Shown piece by piece: positions 11,263 through 20,300 of a stretch of 64,000 bases of DNA (its first letter is position 1; every line of letters starts with the position of its first letter). A program made the translations under genes and the position numbers. The stretch is from assembly GCA_903813345.2 (NCBI GenBank), contig CAIIXF020000011.1, forward strand, positions 20,691,754-20,755,753. The letters run 5' to 3'. The stretch comes from Owenia fusiformis. Lineage: Eukaryota > Annelida > Polychaeta > Sabellida > Oweniidae. The notes under the pieces were generated by a model that saw only the letters and a program-made list of their open reading frames with translations, did not search any database and was not told where the DNA came from.

Positions 11263-11582
11263 AGCTGCAATTTTTGGATAAAATTATGAACGGATTTAAT
11301 CAATAGACCCAAAACTGATGTATTACGTTTGATCAAGTCCTTTCTAAACTTCTTGCTTTTTGATTTGGTCGCGATGTGTTGTAAAACTCTTTTATGTCGT
11401 TTCAATTTTTGTTTATAAAAATTCGCGATAGGGAGACTACCGTGAAGTACGTTAAGAGCTATTTCACCTAGAACTCGAAGTTGCGTTTCAGTAATTGTAT
11501 TCAATAAAACTTTCATTTGCTGCAAAGTACTAGTCAAAAGGAATTTTAGGAAGTTTTTATTCCTTTTAATAAGTGCTGACAT
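11259..11582 (-). CDS. Polinton small conserved basic protein ('ALNVLHG' family)
   Basis: A protein of 107 residues with a run of short helices. The block 'LRVLGEIALNVLHGSLP' followed by 'KLKRHKRVLQHIA' and a Lys/Ser-rich stretch is the pattern I recognise from small proteins encoded next to the ATPase in many Polintons. The family's function is not established. It sits 59 bases after the ATPase gene and overlaps the next gene by four bases. The sequence is intact and highly basic, in keeping with a DNA-associated or core role (inference). Confidence 0.75.
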   Translation of the reverse strand: MSALIKRNKNFLKFLLTSTLQQMKVLLNTITETQLRVLGEIALNVLHGSLPIANFYKQKLKRHKRVLQHIATKSKSKKFRKDLIKRNTSVLGLLIKSVHNFIQKLQL

Positions 11583-11641
11583 CGTGACATGTCTTTTATA
11601 TGTTGTCCGGTAACCGTCTGGATCTATACTGACGCGTTCAA

Positions 11642-12313
11642 TTAACTTTTGGGTTTATAAATGATAGGATCTTCATTCGGAAATATACGTGTGCGTAATC
11701 TATATTCATCAACGCCATCTGGCGACATATCCACGACTATGTAACCGTACCTTTCCGAAGTGGCGTCCAAATAGCTGTCCATGAAATATTTCGTTTTATC
11801 CGGATATATCTGACCAGCCAAACACTTTAGTTGTCTTTTATCACGATTTGCCTTGAAAATGATGAAATACTGCGTATTTAATGAAATATTTCTAGCGCTA
11901 GGACCCTGACACAAGGCGTTTTGTGTTAGAAAAAGGACATTCATATTTCTATGATGACATAATTGCGTGAATATTTTGGCAGCCTCTCTACTTTGACATA
12001 CGCTAGCCATTAAATCATCTAGAACTAGAAATGTTGGTATCGATATATCTTTCGTAAAATTTAAGATCTCTTCCTCGTCGACTAGTCCTTCGTGAAATAT
12101 GATTTCATCTTTAAATTGTAGCTCCATATCGCGGTACACGGATTGCCAAGTTGCGTAACAAAACAATATTTTGGAAGGTGAATTCGAACTATTTTGAAAC
12201 AAGGCATCTCTATGTTTTAGAATTTTGAAACACATGTTAGTTTTCCCCGATTGAGACGCTCCTATCATGGCGATAGAGGTAGGCGAATTAAAGGGCACCA
12301 GGCTATGTGTCAT
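11642..12313 (-). CDS. Genome-packaging ATPase (FtsK/HerA-like)
   Basis: A protein of 223 residues. Walker A is 'GASQSGKT' at residues 18-25. Walker B is a hydrophobic strand ending in Asp99-Asp100 ('FLVLDD'). A conserved 'NISLNTQY' strand-helix follows at about 140-150, as in the A32-type packaging ATPases of Polintons, adenovirus-like and NCLDV relatives. The enzyme drives DNA into preformed capsids. It is full length and uninterrupted, and is separated from the protease gene by a 183-base gap that includes an AT-rich TTTAAATAAAA stretch on the minus strand, a possible own promoter. Confidence 0.93.
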   Translation of the reverse strand: MTHSLVPFNSPTSIAMIGASQSGKTNMCFKILKHRDALFQNSSNSPSKILFCYATWQSVYRDMELQFKDEIIFHEGLVDEEEILNFTKDISIPTFLVLDDLMASVCQSREAAKIFTQLCHHRNMNVLFLTQNALCQGPSARNISLNTQYFIIFKANRDKRQLKCLAGQIYPDKTKYFMDSYLDATSERYGYIVVDMSPDGVDEYRLRTRIFPNEDPIIYKPKS

Positions 12314-12496
12314 GACTTCGACGGTTGAACTTACAATGATAAATACTTGTTTTGCGAAGTCTTTTATTTAAACAATCGGGCCATTGATGATTTTTAATAA
12401 GTTAGTACCAAAGAACAAATATAATTTTTTACCTAATCCATTTTATTTCGATACACAATAGTATAACATAAATAGAATATAAACAATTATATCTAA

Positions 12497-13036
12497 TTAA
12501 CTTTCTAAAGCCTGAATATTCGGTTTAACGCAGGTTTGGCATTCTACATAAGTCACTGCGGATTTGGTGGAAAAGTGAGTCTTGAAATAATCTATGGTGA
12601 TTAGATCATTGTAATAAGTATCCTCGATATTATAGTCATTCAATATACCTAGTAAGCTTTCATTTCTACGAATATAACGATCCATTACAACTAATGTATA
12701 TTGGCCACAGATTGTACTTTCATCATCTTGAAGTCTCAAGTTATTGTATATAAATGTATCCGAATTATTTCGTATGAATTCAAATAGACCATATTTTCGA
12801 GGATGACCACCCAAACTGTCAAAATACATACATGTTTTCTGACCCAACGTGTCAATCTTGAATACAAGTAAGACCCAATGTAATCCGGGGTGATCGTGCT
12901 TGGCCGTATTGACGATATAAACGGCTAATTTACTCGGAGAAAACCGCGGTAATTCGTCTTTGGCGCAGACCCTACGGTAGGCGGTTTTTAAATAAGATGT
13001 AGATTCTAATATATGCCTTAATTGGAGAGAGTTCAT
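12497..13036 (-). CDS. Adenain-like cysteine protease (maturation protease)
   Basis: A protein of 179 residues with the catalytic set of the adenovirus-type (C5/Ulp-like) proteases: His53 in 'LHWVLL', Asp73 in 'YFDSLGG', Gln103 and nucleophile Cys110 in 'STICGQY'. In adenoviruses and Polintons this enzyme cleaves capsid and core proteins during maturation. Its ATG overlaps the final base of the major capsid stop codon (TAATG). That suggests termination-reinitiation and ties its expression to the capsid gene. All key residues are present. Confidence 0.93.
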   Translation of the reverse strand: MNSLQLRHILESTSYLKTAYRRVCAKDELPRFSPSKLAVYIVNTAKHDHPGLHWVLLVFKIDTLGQKTCMYFDSLGGHPRKYGLFEFIRNNSDTFIYNNLRLQDDESTICGQYTLVVMDRYIRRNESLLGILNDYNIEDTYYNDLITIDYFKTHFSTKSAVTYVECQTCVKPNIQALES

Positions 13037-14361
13037 TATGTTATGACGTTCCTAGCCTCGTCTATCTGAATAACTTTGGGAAACTCCGCCAAAATCAGGA
13101 TGTTGATCGCTTCTTGTAGAGGTTTTTGAAAATGACCATTGATGGATAAATTACCCCTTCTCTCGATTGAATTAACTTGCGTACTGCCGATGTTATTGAC
13201 GTCAAATCTTAAAATTGTAGTTCCGTTGGCGAATTCGTCTCTGGATATGCTCGCGTTTCGTTTTTGGTCGTTAAACTGGGGAAATAAGTTGTTGTAACAC
13301 GTTATATACGTGTTCAGCAAACCGCCTGTTCTGTAATCTAATGTTACGGGATTGGTCACGCTTAGTCCATCGACTAACACGTCTAGATAATCTAAGTTGA
13401 AATGTTGAAAGTTGAAAGGATTCAAATCGTACACGCCCATTTGAGATCGAGCCGTGACCATGACTAGGTATATCGTTTGAGGCACCCTACCTAGAAATAA
13501 ATTATCGATTTGAAAATTGCGGTTTCCGGTGGCCACACTTAAACTTTTCATTTCTCTGCCGATGTACGGATATTGAGCCAGATTCGTCTTTAACGTTTGG
13601 GCGTGACCTTCCAATACACCGGGTGTCGGCTCAATTTTGGCAATTCTTAGAAATGCGTCGGTAATCTTAACCTTATAAGCTACGTCGTTATCATGAGCCG
13701 CTAGGTTAAAGGCAGCCGGGGATGGTGTTAGTTTGACTTGAATATCAATGTTATTCAACAAATATTTTTCAATCTTAAAGATGTCAGCGTGCAATGGACC
13801 CGCCATTTCAACCTCCAAACTCTCGATCGTGTGCGCCATTCTCCTCAGAAATCCATTATTTTTGGAGTCAAACCCGTTATGGTCGTTACCTAGACTGGCT
13901 TCATCCTTAAAATACATTTGGGATGATAAGTAACCTTGCATATCTGCTGCTGATGTGTTTAGTACTGTTTGAATATAACTTGTGTACGGGTAATAAGGTC
14001 CCGATGTTGAAATTGATTTTTGCTGCATTTGAACATCCACTTGCGAGAATAATGAATGTAACCAAAGATTAGCGCAAGTAACTTTGGGTGCAGATGCCGC
14101 CGGGTCGTTTGGATCTATAGGCAATGGACTCCCATCCGGCATGGTTATTTTTGCCTTGACGAATAACACTGTTTTACTCAAATCTAAGTAGTGATCTCCG
14201 TTATTTGTTATATCGAAGGTTAATGGATTACCATCTGATAAATTGATCGGTCTAAAATTGACGTATTTCAACTGTTTCGTGCTGACATCTGTATCACGGG
14301 TTTCAAAAATCATAAACTGCTCGTTCACAACCTCGTTAGAACTGTCCATAATGTTATCCAT
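13036..14361 (-). CDS. Polinton major capsid protein
   Basis: A protein of 441 residues, the longest intact frame of the element. It resembles the 'F54H12.2-like' family identified as the double-jelly-roll major capsid protein of Polintons. Recognisable patches are 'RPINLSDGNPLTFDI' near residue 35, 'LDLSKTVLFVKAKI' near residue 60 and 'LSINGHFQKPL' near the C-terminus. Trimers of such proteins form the faces of icosahedral virions. It is preceded by the basic-protein gene (38-base gap) and followed by the protease with a one-base overlap. The absence of any stop or frameshift over 1.3 kb argues for a young or maintained copy. The assignment rests on pattern and context. Confidence 0.9.
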   Translation of the reverse strand: MDNIMDSSNEVVNEQFMIFETRDTDVSTKQLKYVNFRPINLSDGNPLTFDITNNGDHYLDLSKTVLFVKAKITMPDGSPLPIDPNDPAASAPKVTCANLWLHSLFSQVDVQMQQKSISTSGPYYPYTSYIQTVLNTSAADMQGYLSSQMYFKDEASLGNDHNGFDSKNNGFLRRMAHTIESLEVEMAGPLHADIFKIEKYLLNNIDIQVKLTPSPAAFNLAAHDNDVAYKVKITDAFLRIAKIEPTPGVLEGHAQTLKTNLAQYPYIGREMKSLSVATGNRNFQIDNLFLGRVPQTIYLVMVTARSQMGVYDLNPFNFQHFNLDYLDVLVDGLSVTNPVTLDYRTGGLLNTYITCYNNLFPQFNDQKRNASISRDEFANGTTILRFDVNNIGSTQVNSIERRGNLSINGHFQKPLQEAINILILAEFPKVIQIDEARNVIT

Positions 14362-14399
14362 TTTTATTTATTTGTTTTTGTTTTATCTGTTTTTCCCTT

Positions 14400-14747
14400 T
14401 TAATCAAATATGGTACTTATACCGAGCGTGTTATTTTCACGTTTTCCACGTTTTTTCTTTAATATGGTGTTACTCCCTTCGATACCTTTGGTACGTGTGG
14501 TCTTATTTTTAAATACGGTAGGTTTTATAGATTTAATCCGGGGGCCTGTATCTATGATGTTATCACGACGCATGCGCGCTCTAGCTCTTTGAACACTAGC
14601 TTCAGACGGCGATATCATAGTTACACGCGACCCACTTCCGGTTTGGTCGGTTGCACCACTTTTCAAAGGAACGTAATGAGCCTTGTTAACTTTAATTTTA
14701 ACCATTTTTTTCTCTGGTTTTGAGAACAGATCTGTCCAGATATCCAT
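14400..14747 (-). CDS. Polinton small basic protein (putative core/pX-like)
   Basis: A protein of 115 residues with many Arg and Lys ('RARARMRRDN' near 54-63 and a Lys/Arg tail), including Ser/Gly stretches but no globular domain. It lies between the penton-like and major capsid genes with gaps of about 31 and 38 bases. In Polintons a small basic protein at this site is a candidate DNA-condensing core protein by analogy with adenovirus minor core proteins. That role is inference from charge and position. Confidence 0.6.
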   Translation of the reverse strand: MDIWTDLFSKPEKKMVKIKVNKAHYVPLKSGATDQTGSGSRVTMISPSEASVQRARARMRRDNIIDTGPRIKSIKPTVFKNKTTRTKGIEGSNTILKKKRGKRENNTLGISTIFD

Positions 14748-14778
14748 AGCCTTTGTATTAGATTGGCGAAAAGTTTAC

Positions 14779-15204
14779 TCAAATATGTAATCTCTTTTTA
14801 AAATGTAAAACGCAGGATGTGGGACTATTACTCGTAAATTCAACTGGAGAACCGTCCTGATAAGTCAAAGCAATACTAATCTCGTTAAAATTATTTAGTC
14901 CTAAATCCACGTAATATATATTTTTAAATTCACAGTATGTCTTAGATGTCGATATAGTACGTAGGATCGTCCTCGAAGTTGGTCCTACTAATGATTCACC
15001 TATTATATTACAATATACGTATATTAAGCCTTTATTTATACGTTTACCTAGACAAATTTCGGTTAAACCGCAAGTCCAGTTTTCTAATTTTTTAAATGTT
15101 TGGTAATTGGGTAACTTGCTGGTAAATTTACTTTGAGTGTTATCCGCGTAATAAATTAAGGAATCCTCGCTCGAAAGATGTGCGTACGTCTGTTTCAAAC
15201 TCAT
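14779..15204 (-). CDS. Penton-like minor capsid protein (short form)
   Basis: A protein of 141 residues. The N-terminus contains 'YYADNTQSKFTSKLP', the pattern that opens minor capsid (penton-type) proteins of Polintons. 'WTCGLTEICLG' follows in the place of the usual 'WEVGLTEI'. The C-terminus ends in an 'F.EISIALTYQDGSPV' strand and an 'LHFKK' motif, as in full-length relatives. Those relatives are, to my knowledge, much longer, so the middle appears to be missing while both ends are kept. It is the first gene from the right end on the minus strand. TATTTAAG lies about 27 bases upstream. Confidence 0.7.
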   Translation of the reverse strand: MSLKQTYAHLSSEDSLIYYADNTQSKFTSKLPNYQTFKKLENWTCGLTEICLGKRINKGLIYVYCNIIGESLVGPTSRTILRTISTSKTYCEFKNIYYVDLGLNNFNEISIALTYQDGSPVEFTSNSPTSCVLHFKKRLHI

Positions 15205-15230
15205 AACTAAATTAACTAGTAATGTTTCTT

Positions 15231-15238
15231 CTTAAATA
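15231..15238 (-). promoter_or_regulatory. TATA-like element for the minus-strand virion genes
   Basis: On the minus strand TATTTAAG lies 27 bases before the first ATG of the minus-strand gene set. If it is used, the leader is only a few bases long. It mirrors the TATA box at the left end. Confidence 0.35.
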
Positions 15239-15272
15239 CTAAGGTGCGAGGCGAGTCTATCGAGTATCTATC

Positions 15273-15345
15273 GGCTCATTGGTCTAGCAGTACGATTCTC
15301 AATTTGGTTGTGATAGGTTTCGGGGGTCGAATCCCGGACGGGCCT
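15273..15345 (+). tRNA. tRNA-Pro(UGG)-like gene inside the Polinton
   Basis: The 73 bases track eukaryotic tRNA-Pro over their length. The GGCTCATTGGTCTAG start, an A-box, a loop TTTGGTT with anticodon TGG (15305-15307), a B-box-like GGGTCGAATCC and the CCCGGACGGGCC end are all present. A TTTTT pol III terminator follows at once. The acceptor stem has one mismatch (A6-C67) and one G-T pair. The anticodon stem has two weak positions and the T-arm has an extra G, so it may be a degenerate or pseudo-tRNA. It sits between the penton-like gene and the right TIR, on the opposite strand to the virion genes. Confidence 0.7.
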
Positions 15346-15571
15346 ATTTTTAAAAAATGATTTCATTTTAATTACCATGTCTTTAAATTTCAGAGGCCAA
15401 ACAAAATATAAAGTTAATTTACATGATCCTTTATTAAGCATAGGTTGCTTTAAGAATACGTATACAGTGTTATAGAATAGTCACTGGCCCTTTTTTAATG
15501 GTTCACTGACACTGAGTTTTCATTTACCTATTATATAGAAATTACGATCGAATCGATCTCATTACAGGTAG

Positions 15572-16096
15572 TATAATTAACGAGACGAACTTATTGTTTA
15601 AGTCACGCCCCACGTGCCACAACATGTAAGAAATCACTCGAGCCTGTACCGGCAGGTACGGTCTTACCTATTATCGATTACCAGTCAACGACTGACGCGT
15701 TTTTATTAATTTTACTTCACCGGCTGTCAATATTCCGTATCAAATTATCAGAACCTGTACCGACGGTTCAGGCTTTCAAGGTTAAACGGGACGCGTACTG
15801 GTTTATCGATTTATTGTTTTTGGCGGGAATTCGAATAGTATCCCTTACAGTAAACGTACAGACGTGGGGGTAGGGCGTCCGTTACCCTTAGGGCCCGAGA
15901 TTCCCGAAATATGTACACGCCACCACGCCGAGGGGGGAGGGGTGGGGTCCCCGTATGTGCCTCCCGAGCTCAGGGAGGCTCACAGATGTCCCTCCCCATT
16001 GGAGCCCATGTTAGGGAGGGTATTATGAAAAATCGTGTCCCTCCCCATAGGACTCCATGTTATAGGTGCGTCAGAACTCTCGTTTCTGTAACTACT
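15572..16096. repeat. Polinton right terminal inverted repeat
   Basis: Reverse complement of 8117-8640, one base longer. The difference list includes single substitutions and one extra C in the CTACCCC(C)ACG run. It ends in ...GTAACTACT, directly followed by the CATATA duplication at 16097-16102. Confidence 0.93.
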
Positions 16097-16136
16097 CATA
16101 TAGCTATACCTGTTGACAATTTTACCCCAACCAAAA

Positions 16137-16816
16137 CAGGCGCGTATCGTCATGTACGCAAAATACGCCCAGGCGTACTGTTTGAATTTGAAAAAATATT
16201 TTGAAAAAAACATGAAATTCAGTATTTTACTGTTATTTTCTTTGATGATGTGTAGGCCTTTGTTGTACAAGTGTATTAACAATAAGTTCTCGATTCCCTC
16301 ATTGTCATTCACTGTTTTCGTGATTCAAAGATTCAAATTTTTTCGTGATTCAACTGTTCAAAGAGTTGCGTCATTCTTGTACGCTTATTCAAGGCCGTAT
16401 GGGGTATGATGGCGAATCCCGGCAGAGTACACGCTCAAAATCAGCAAATTCAGTACGTATAAACCTGAGTATCACTTGACATTATTGAATGTAAGAAGTA
16501 ATTTAATCATTTAAACCGTGCGATAAGTGGATTTAGCTTTAACTACATTGATTAAATTCCAAATTCGCACGACCTTGTGCAGACGACTTTCTCTATTTTC
16601 GTCTGGTGTAGTGTTTTCATTTTTGGGGGCCTGTAATTCACGGGTTCACGAGAAAAAGATAATACTACGACTGTTGGTGCTGCCATCTTTATATCAACCC
16701 AGAACCTATGGTAGGTCTGCACGAAAAATCATACGCCAAAAATCGCATTCATCTTCACACATTATTCATCCACATACGGGGGCGTACCCTTGCAAAATGA
16801 CCACGATACGCGCCTG
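16137..16816. mobile_element. 680-bp inverted-repeat element (CAGGCGCGTATCGT ends)
   Basis: Termini CAGGCGCGTATCGT and ACGATACGCGCCTG are exact 14-bp inverted repeats. They are flanked by CAAAA on both sides (16132-16136 and 16817-16821). The uninserted relative at 24.98 kb reads CAATA once at this place and then continues TACTATTATCC, as does the right flank here. That supports a 5-bp target duplication. A weaker subterminal repeat (GTACGC...GCGTAC) is present. There is no transposase, so this is a non-autonomous DNA element. The superfamily is undetermined. Confidence 0.75.
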
Positions 16817-17059
16817 CAAAATACTATTATCCAATCTGTTAAATACAATGCATATTGTGAATTTATTGACATTAAGGTAAATGATAACATGATATATTGA
16901 CAGTTATAACACTTCCCATCTGATGTGCGCAGATCACAGACTATGCCCCATAATATCAGAGCATGCCGTTTCAGATGAAATAGAAAGATGCTATGAGTAT
17001 CAGAATGGTATACTTGAATTAAGGGGGGGGGGGGGTAGGTACGAAAATTTCCAATGAAC

Positions 17060-17277
17060 ATGCGTGACATATACGGGATTCGCGTGACAAATCCGAACAA
17101 ATTGCGTTCGTTTTTTTCCGACGTTCGTATTTTTACCGTATCATAAACATATTTTGAAAATTTTTTTACAGAAACATATTTGCGTGACAATTACCAGGTA
17201 AAATGCGTATTTGCGTGACATTTTGTGTCACGCAAAAAAACTGGCGTGACTTCAAATTCTTCAGCAAATGCGTGACA
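17060..17277. promoter_or_regulatory. Cluster of GCGTGACA motifs upstream of the oxidase gene
   Basis: GCGTGACA or its complement occurs at about 17060, 17080, 17180, 17211, 17226 (reverse) and 17268, with a GCGTGACT at 17243. Four of them fit the full xenobiotic-response element consensus KNGCGTGMSA. The cluster ends about 95 bases before the first ATG of the oxidase. It could instead be a small repetitive element. Confidence 0.35.
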
Positions 17278-17371
17278 AATACGCAAATTGCGGGACAGTT
17301 GACAGGCCTGCATTTGGTGTGATGTTCCATATTATGTTTTATGGTATCAACTTTTTTAGGTAACATGTTTC

Positions 17372-20300
17372 ATGTTTGCCGTGGTAAGCGTTTCGAATTC
17401 TCATGAAGCTAACTGGCCTAATTTAGTGGCAGACCGCTTAGCTTTACAGGCGAAAATTGGTTATACTGTTGACATTATAACATTCGATAACAATGCTGGA
17501 AGGGAAACTGCTAAAATACTTTGGGTGAAACCAACAACAGTTAGGCAGGTAACCATGCTCTATTTGGAGTCCTTTTAGAATTTGCATTTGATACTTTTCT
17601 ACTGTACCAAAAAACTTATGTCTAATTATAATTTAGAACCGTAGTCCATATATTTATGTTTTCGTATTATTAATATTTAGTTTACAGCATTTTCTAAAAT
17701 AAACTATTCAGATAAAACGACTAGTCCGTGGAGCTAAAGAATTGGGGCTTGGAATACGTGTAGTTGGCGCGGGTCATTCGATGTCTCCGATGTTCCCAGA
17801 CCCCTATATTCAGATTGGGGTAAGCCTTGATGACCTTCGTGGGGAGAAGTATCACTTAAATCAGGTTTGTTTGTATATTTGTTTGTAAGAATTGTAAAAA
17901 TAAACATTAGAGAGTTAAAGTTTAGCTTAAGTACCACGATCTACATATCTGCCATCAATATCAGCAGCAGTGATGAGAAATATAAAAAATAAATATACCC
18001 AACCTGACAAAATGATAAACAAATAGTTTTCATTAATCTTGCTTGAAATTAATGTCAAATAATGCCTACTATATCGCCTTAAAATCCAATTAAAGTCTTG
18101 TTTTAATTTTAGATTTGCATATTTAACATTTTGGGACTTTCACAAATTATTTAGTTGAGTTGGTAATAAGAATTCGTGCTTTTGTAGGAAAGGAATAAAT
18201 TGACGGTTTTATCAACCGAGAGACTTGGAGATGTTTTGAAGTGGGCAGCTGAAAAGGGAGTGACATTAGGCGCAGTCCCGTTTGCCCCTATATTAACAAT
18301 TCCCGGTATTACCGCTACAAGTAGCCACGTAAGTAACACCACTTCATATATCAGAACCAACTAATTCTATCATTGCCACTAAGATATGATAACAATTGTA
18401 AATAATTTGTATTTGCTTGGTAGTCAGTTATGATGTTCAGAAAATTATTTAACCCATTGGAAAATTACAAATCCAACAGTTCACTTATTTCCAAGTTGTA
18501 TAATTAACATAAGATTCGTTGGTATTTTAGGGATCAAGTATAAAGTTTGGACCTTTTGCAAATATGGTGTATGGATATGAGCTAGTAGATGGGAGTGCCA
18601 ATGTCAGGAAGTTTAACGAGGATGATAACAAGGAGATCATTGATGCATGTAGGGTCCATCTAGGCTTATGTGGTATCATATACAAAACAATCCTGAAGGT
18701 AATAATTGTATGATCCCCCTGGACTAATGTGGTATCATATACAAAACAATCCTGAAGGTAATAATTGTATGATCCCCCTGGACTAATGTGGTATCATATA
18801 CAAAACAATCCCGAGGGTAATAATTGTATGATCCCCCTGGACTAATGTGGTATCATATACAAAACAATCCCGAAGGTAATAATTGTGTGATCCCCCTGGA
18901 CTAATGTGGTATCATATACAAAACAATCTTTAAGGTAATAATTGTATGATCCCCCTGGACTTATGTGGTATCATATACAAAACAATCCCGAAGGTAATAA
19001 TTGTATGATCCCCCTGGACTTATGTGGTATCATATACAAAACAATCCCGAAGGTAATAATTGTATGATCCCCCTGGACTAATGTGGTATCATATACAAAA
19101 CAATCTTTAAGGTAATAATTGTATGATCCCCCTGGACTTATGTGGTATCATATACAAAACAATCCTGAAGGTAATAATTGTATGATCCCCCTGGACTAAT
19201 GTGGTATCATATACAAAACAATCTTTAAGGTAATAATTGTATGATCCCCCTGGACTTATGTGGTATCATATACAAAACAATCCCGAAGGTAATAATTGTA
19301 TGATCCCCCTGGACTTATGTGGTATCATATACAAAACAATCCCGAAGGTAATAATTGTATGATCAACTGGACTTATGTGGTATCATATACAAAACAACAC
19401 TGAAGGCAATAATTGTATGATCCCCCTGGACTTATGTGGTATCCTACACACAAAACAATCCTGAAGGTTATAATTGTATGATACAAACAATCCTTAAGGT
19501 ACTTTGAATGTTTCACCTAGACAATGACATGGGTTGTATCAAACTAAACGATTATGAAGAATTTAGGGTCCATCTAATTATCATATTGTCATCCTATCCT
19601 GGTACATGTATATTTTCATATAAAAATAATGCCAAAGAGTATATAGTGTGGTATCATGGATAGAAGAATTCTGATTTTTAAGGTATATTATGGTACCTTA
19701 ATAGGCAGGTAAGGTACCATGTATATCCATGAAGCTATCTAGCTAGATTAATTAATGTGCTTTAATGTTTTTTAAGTTTCAAAACTTCTGTACATGTTAC
19801 AAGAGTGCCCTCGAGGGAAAGAACTTGATAACTAGTGAATAGCATCTGCATATACGGTTGATTGAAATGTTATAGCCTTGCACTAAGCATACTTAGTTTT
19901 GATTTGCCCCGTCAAATGTGAAAATTTAATAACAATGTTCGAAGCTCTTTAAATAGGATAGTTTCTAAATAGCAGAAAAATCAATGGAATCTGGTGCTGC
20001 CATCTTTTATTTAGCTTTTAACTTGGGCTAGAGTTCCATTCACTTACATGCTAAAATCTTGGAAAAGTGGCTTAATTTCATGATTTGTCAAAGTGTGTTA
20101 GTTGAATCTGTATAAAACTTGAATGATATACCACTTGATGACCCTGTTTATGTGCATGTTGTGATTAAACATGCAAATGTTGATTGACATACAAATAATC
20201 CAAGGTTTTAAAGACTTTTAGCATTGCATCTATGGAGATTTGGCCCAAGTTTTTTTAAATTGTCATAGAAAATTATTCAAATTACATAACTGTGTAAATC

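Larger units (their letters stand above)
8117..16096. mobile_element. Small Polinton/Maverick (adintovirus-like) with virion genes only
   Basis: A complete element of 7,980 bp. Its ends read AGTAGTTAYAGAAACGAGAG, matching the AG start typical of Polintons. It is flanked by an identical CATATA duplication and has 524/525-bp inverted repeats that differ at only about ten positions. Gene content matches the Polinton morphogenesis module: penton-like protein, basic protein, double-jelly-roll-type major capsid protein, adenain-like protease, FtsK/HerA-type packaging ATPase and two small conserved proteins. All of these are on the minus strand and open. Two spliced genes run inward from the left end. 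Autonomous Polintons are usually 15-20 kb and encode DNA polymerase B and a retrovirus-type integrase. Neither is found on either strand here, so the element is inferred to be non-autonomous for replication and integration. Confidence 0.93.

Noticed and set aside
8117-16096. Retrovirus or LTR element
   Set aside because: The terminal repeats are inverted, not direct; there is no gag, reverse transcriptase or primer site; and the genes are capsid, protease and ATPase of the Polinton type.
18671-19500. Possible CRISPR-like array
   Set aside because: The 59-bp units are contiguous, with no variable spacers, and derive from an exon-intron junction in a eukaryotic gene.
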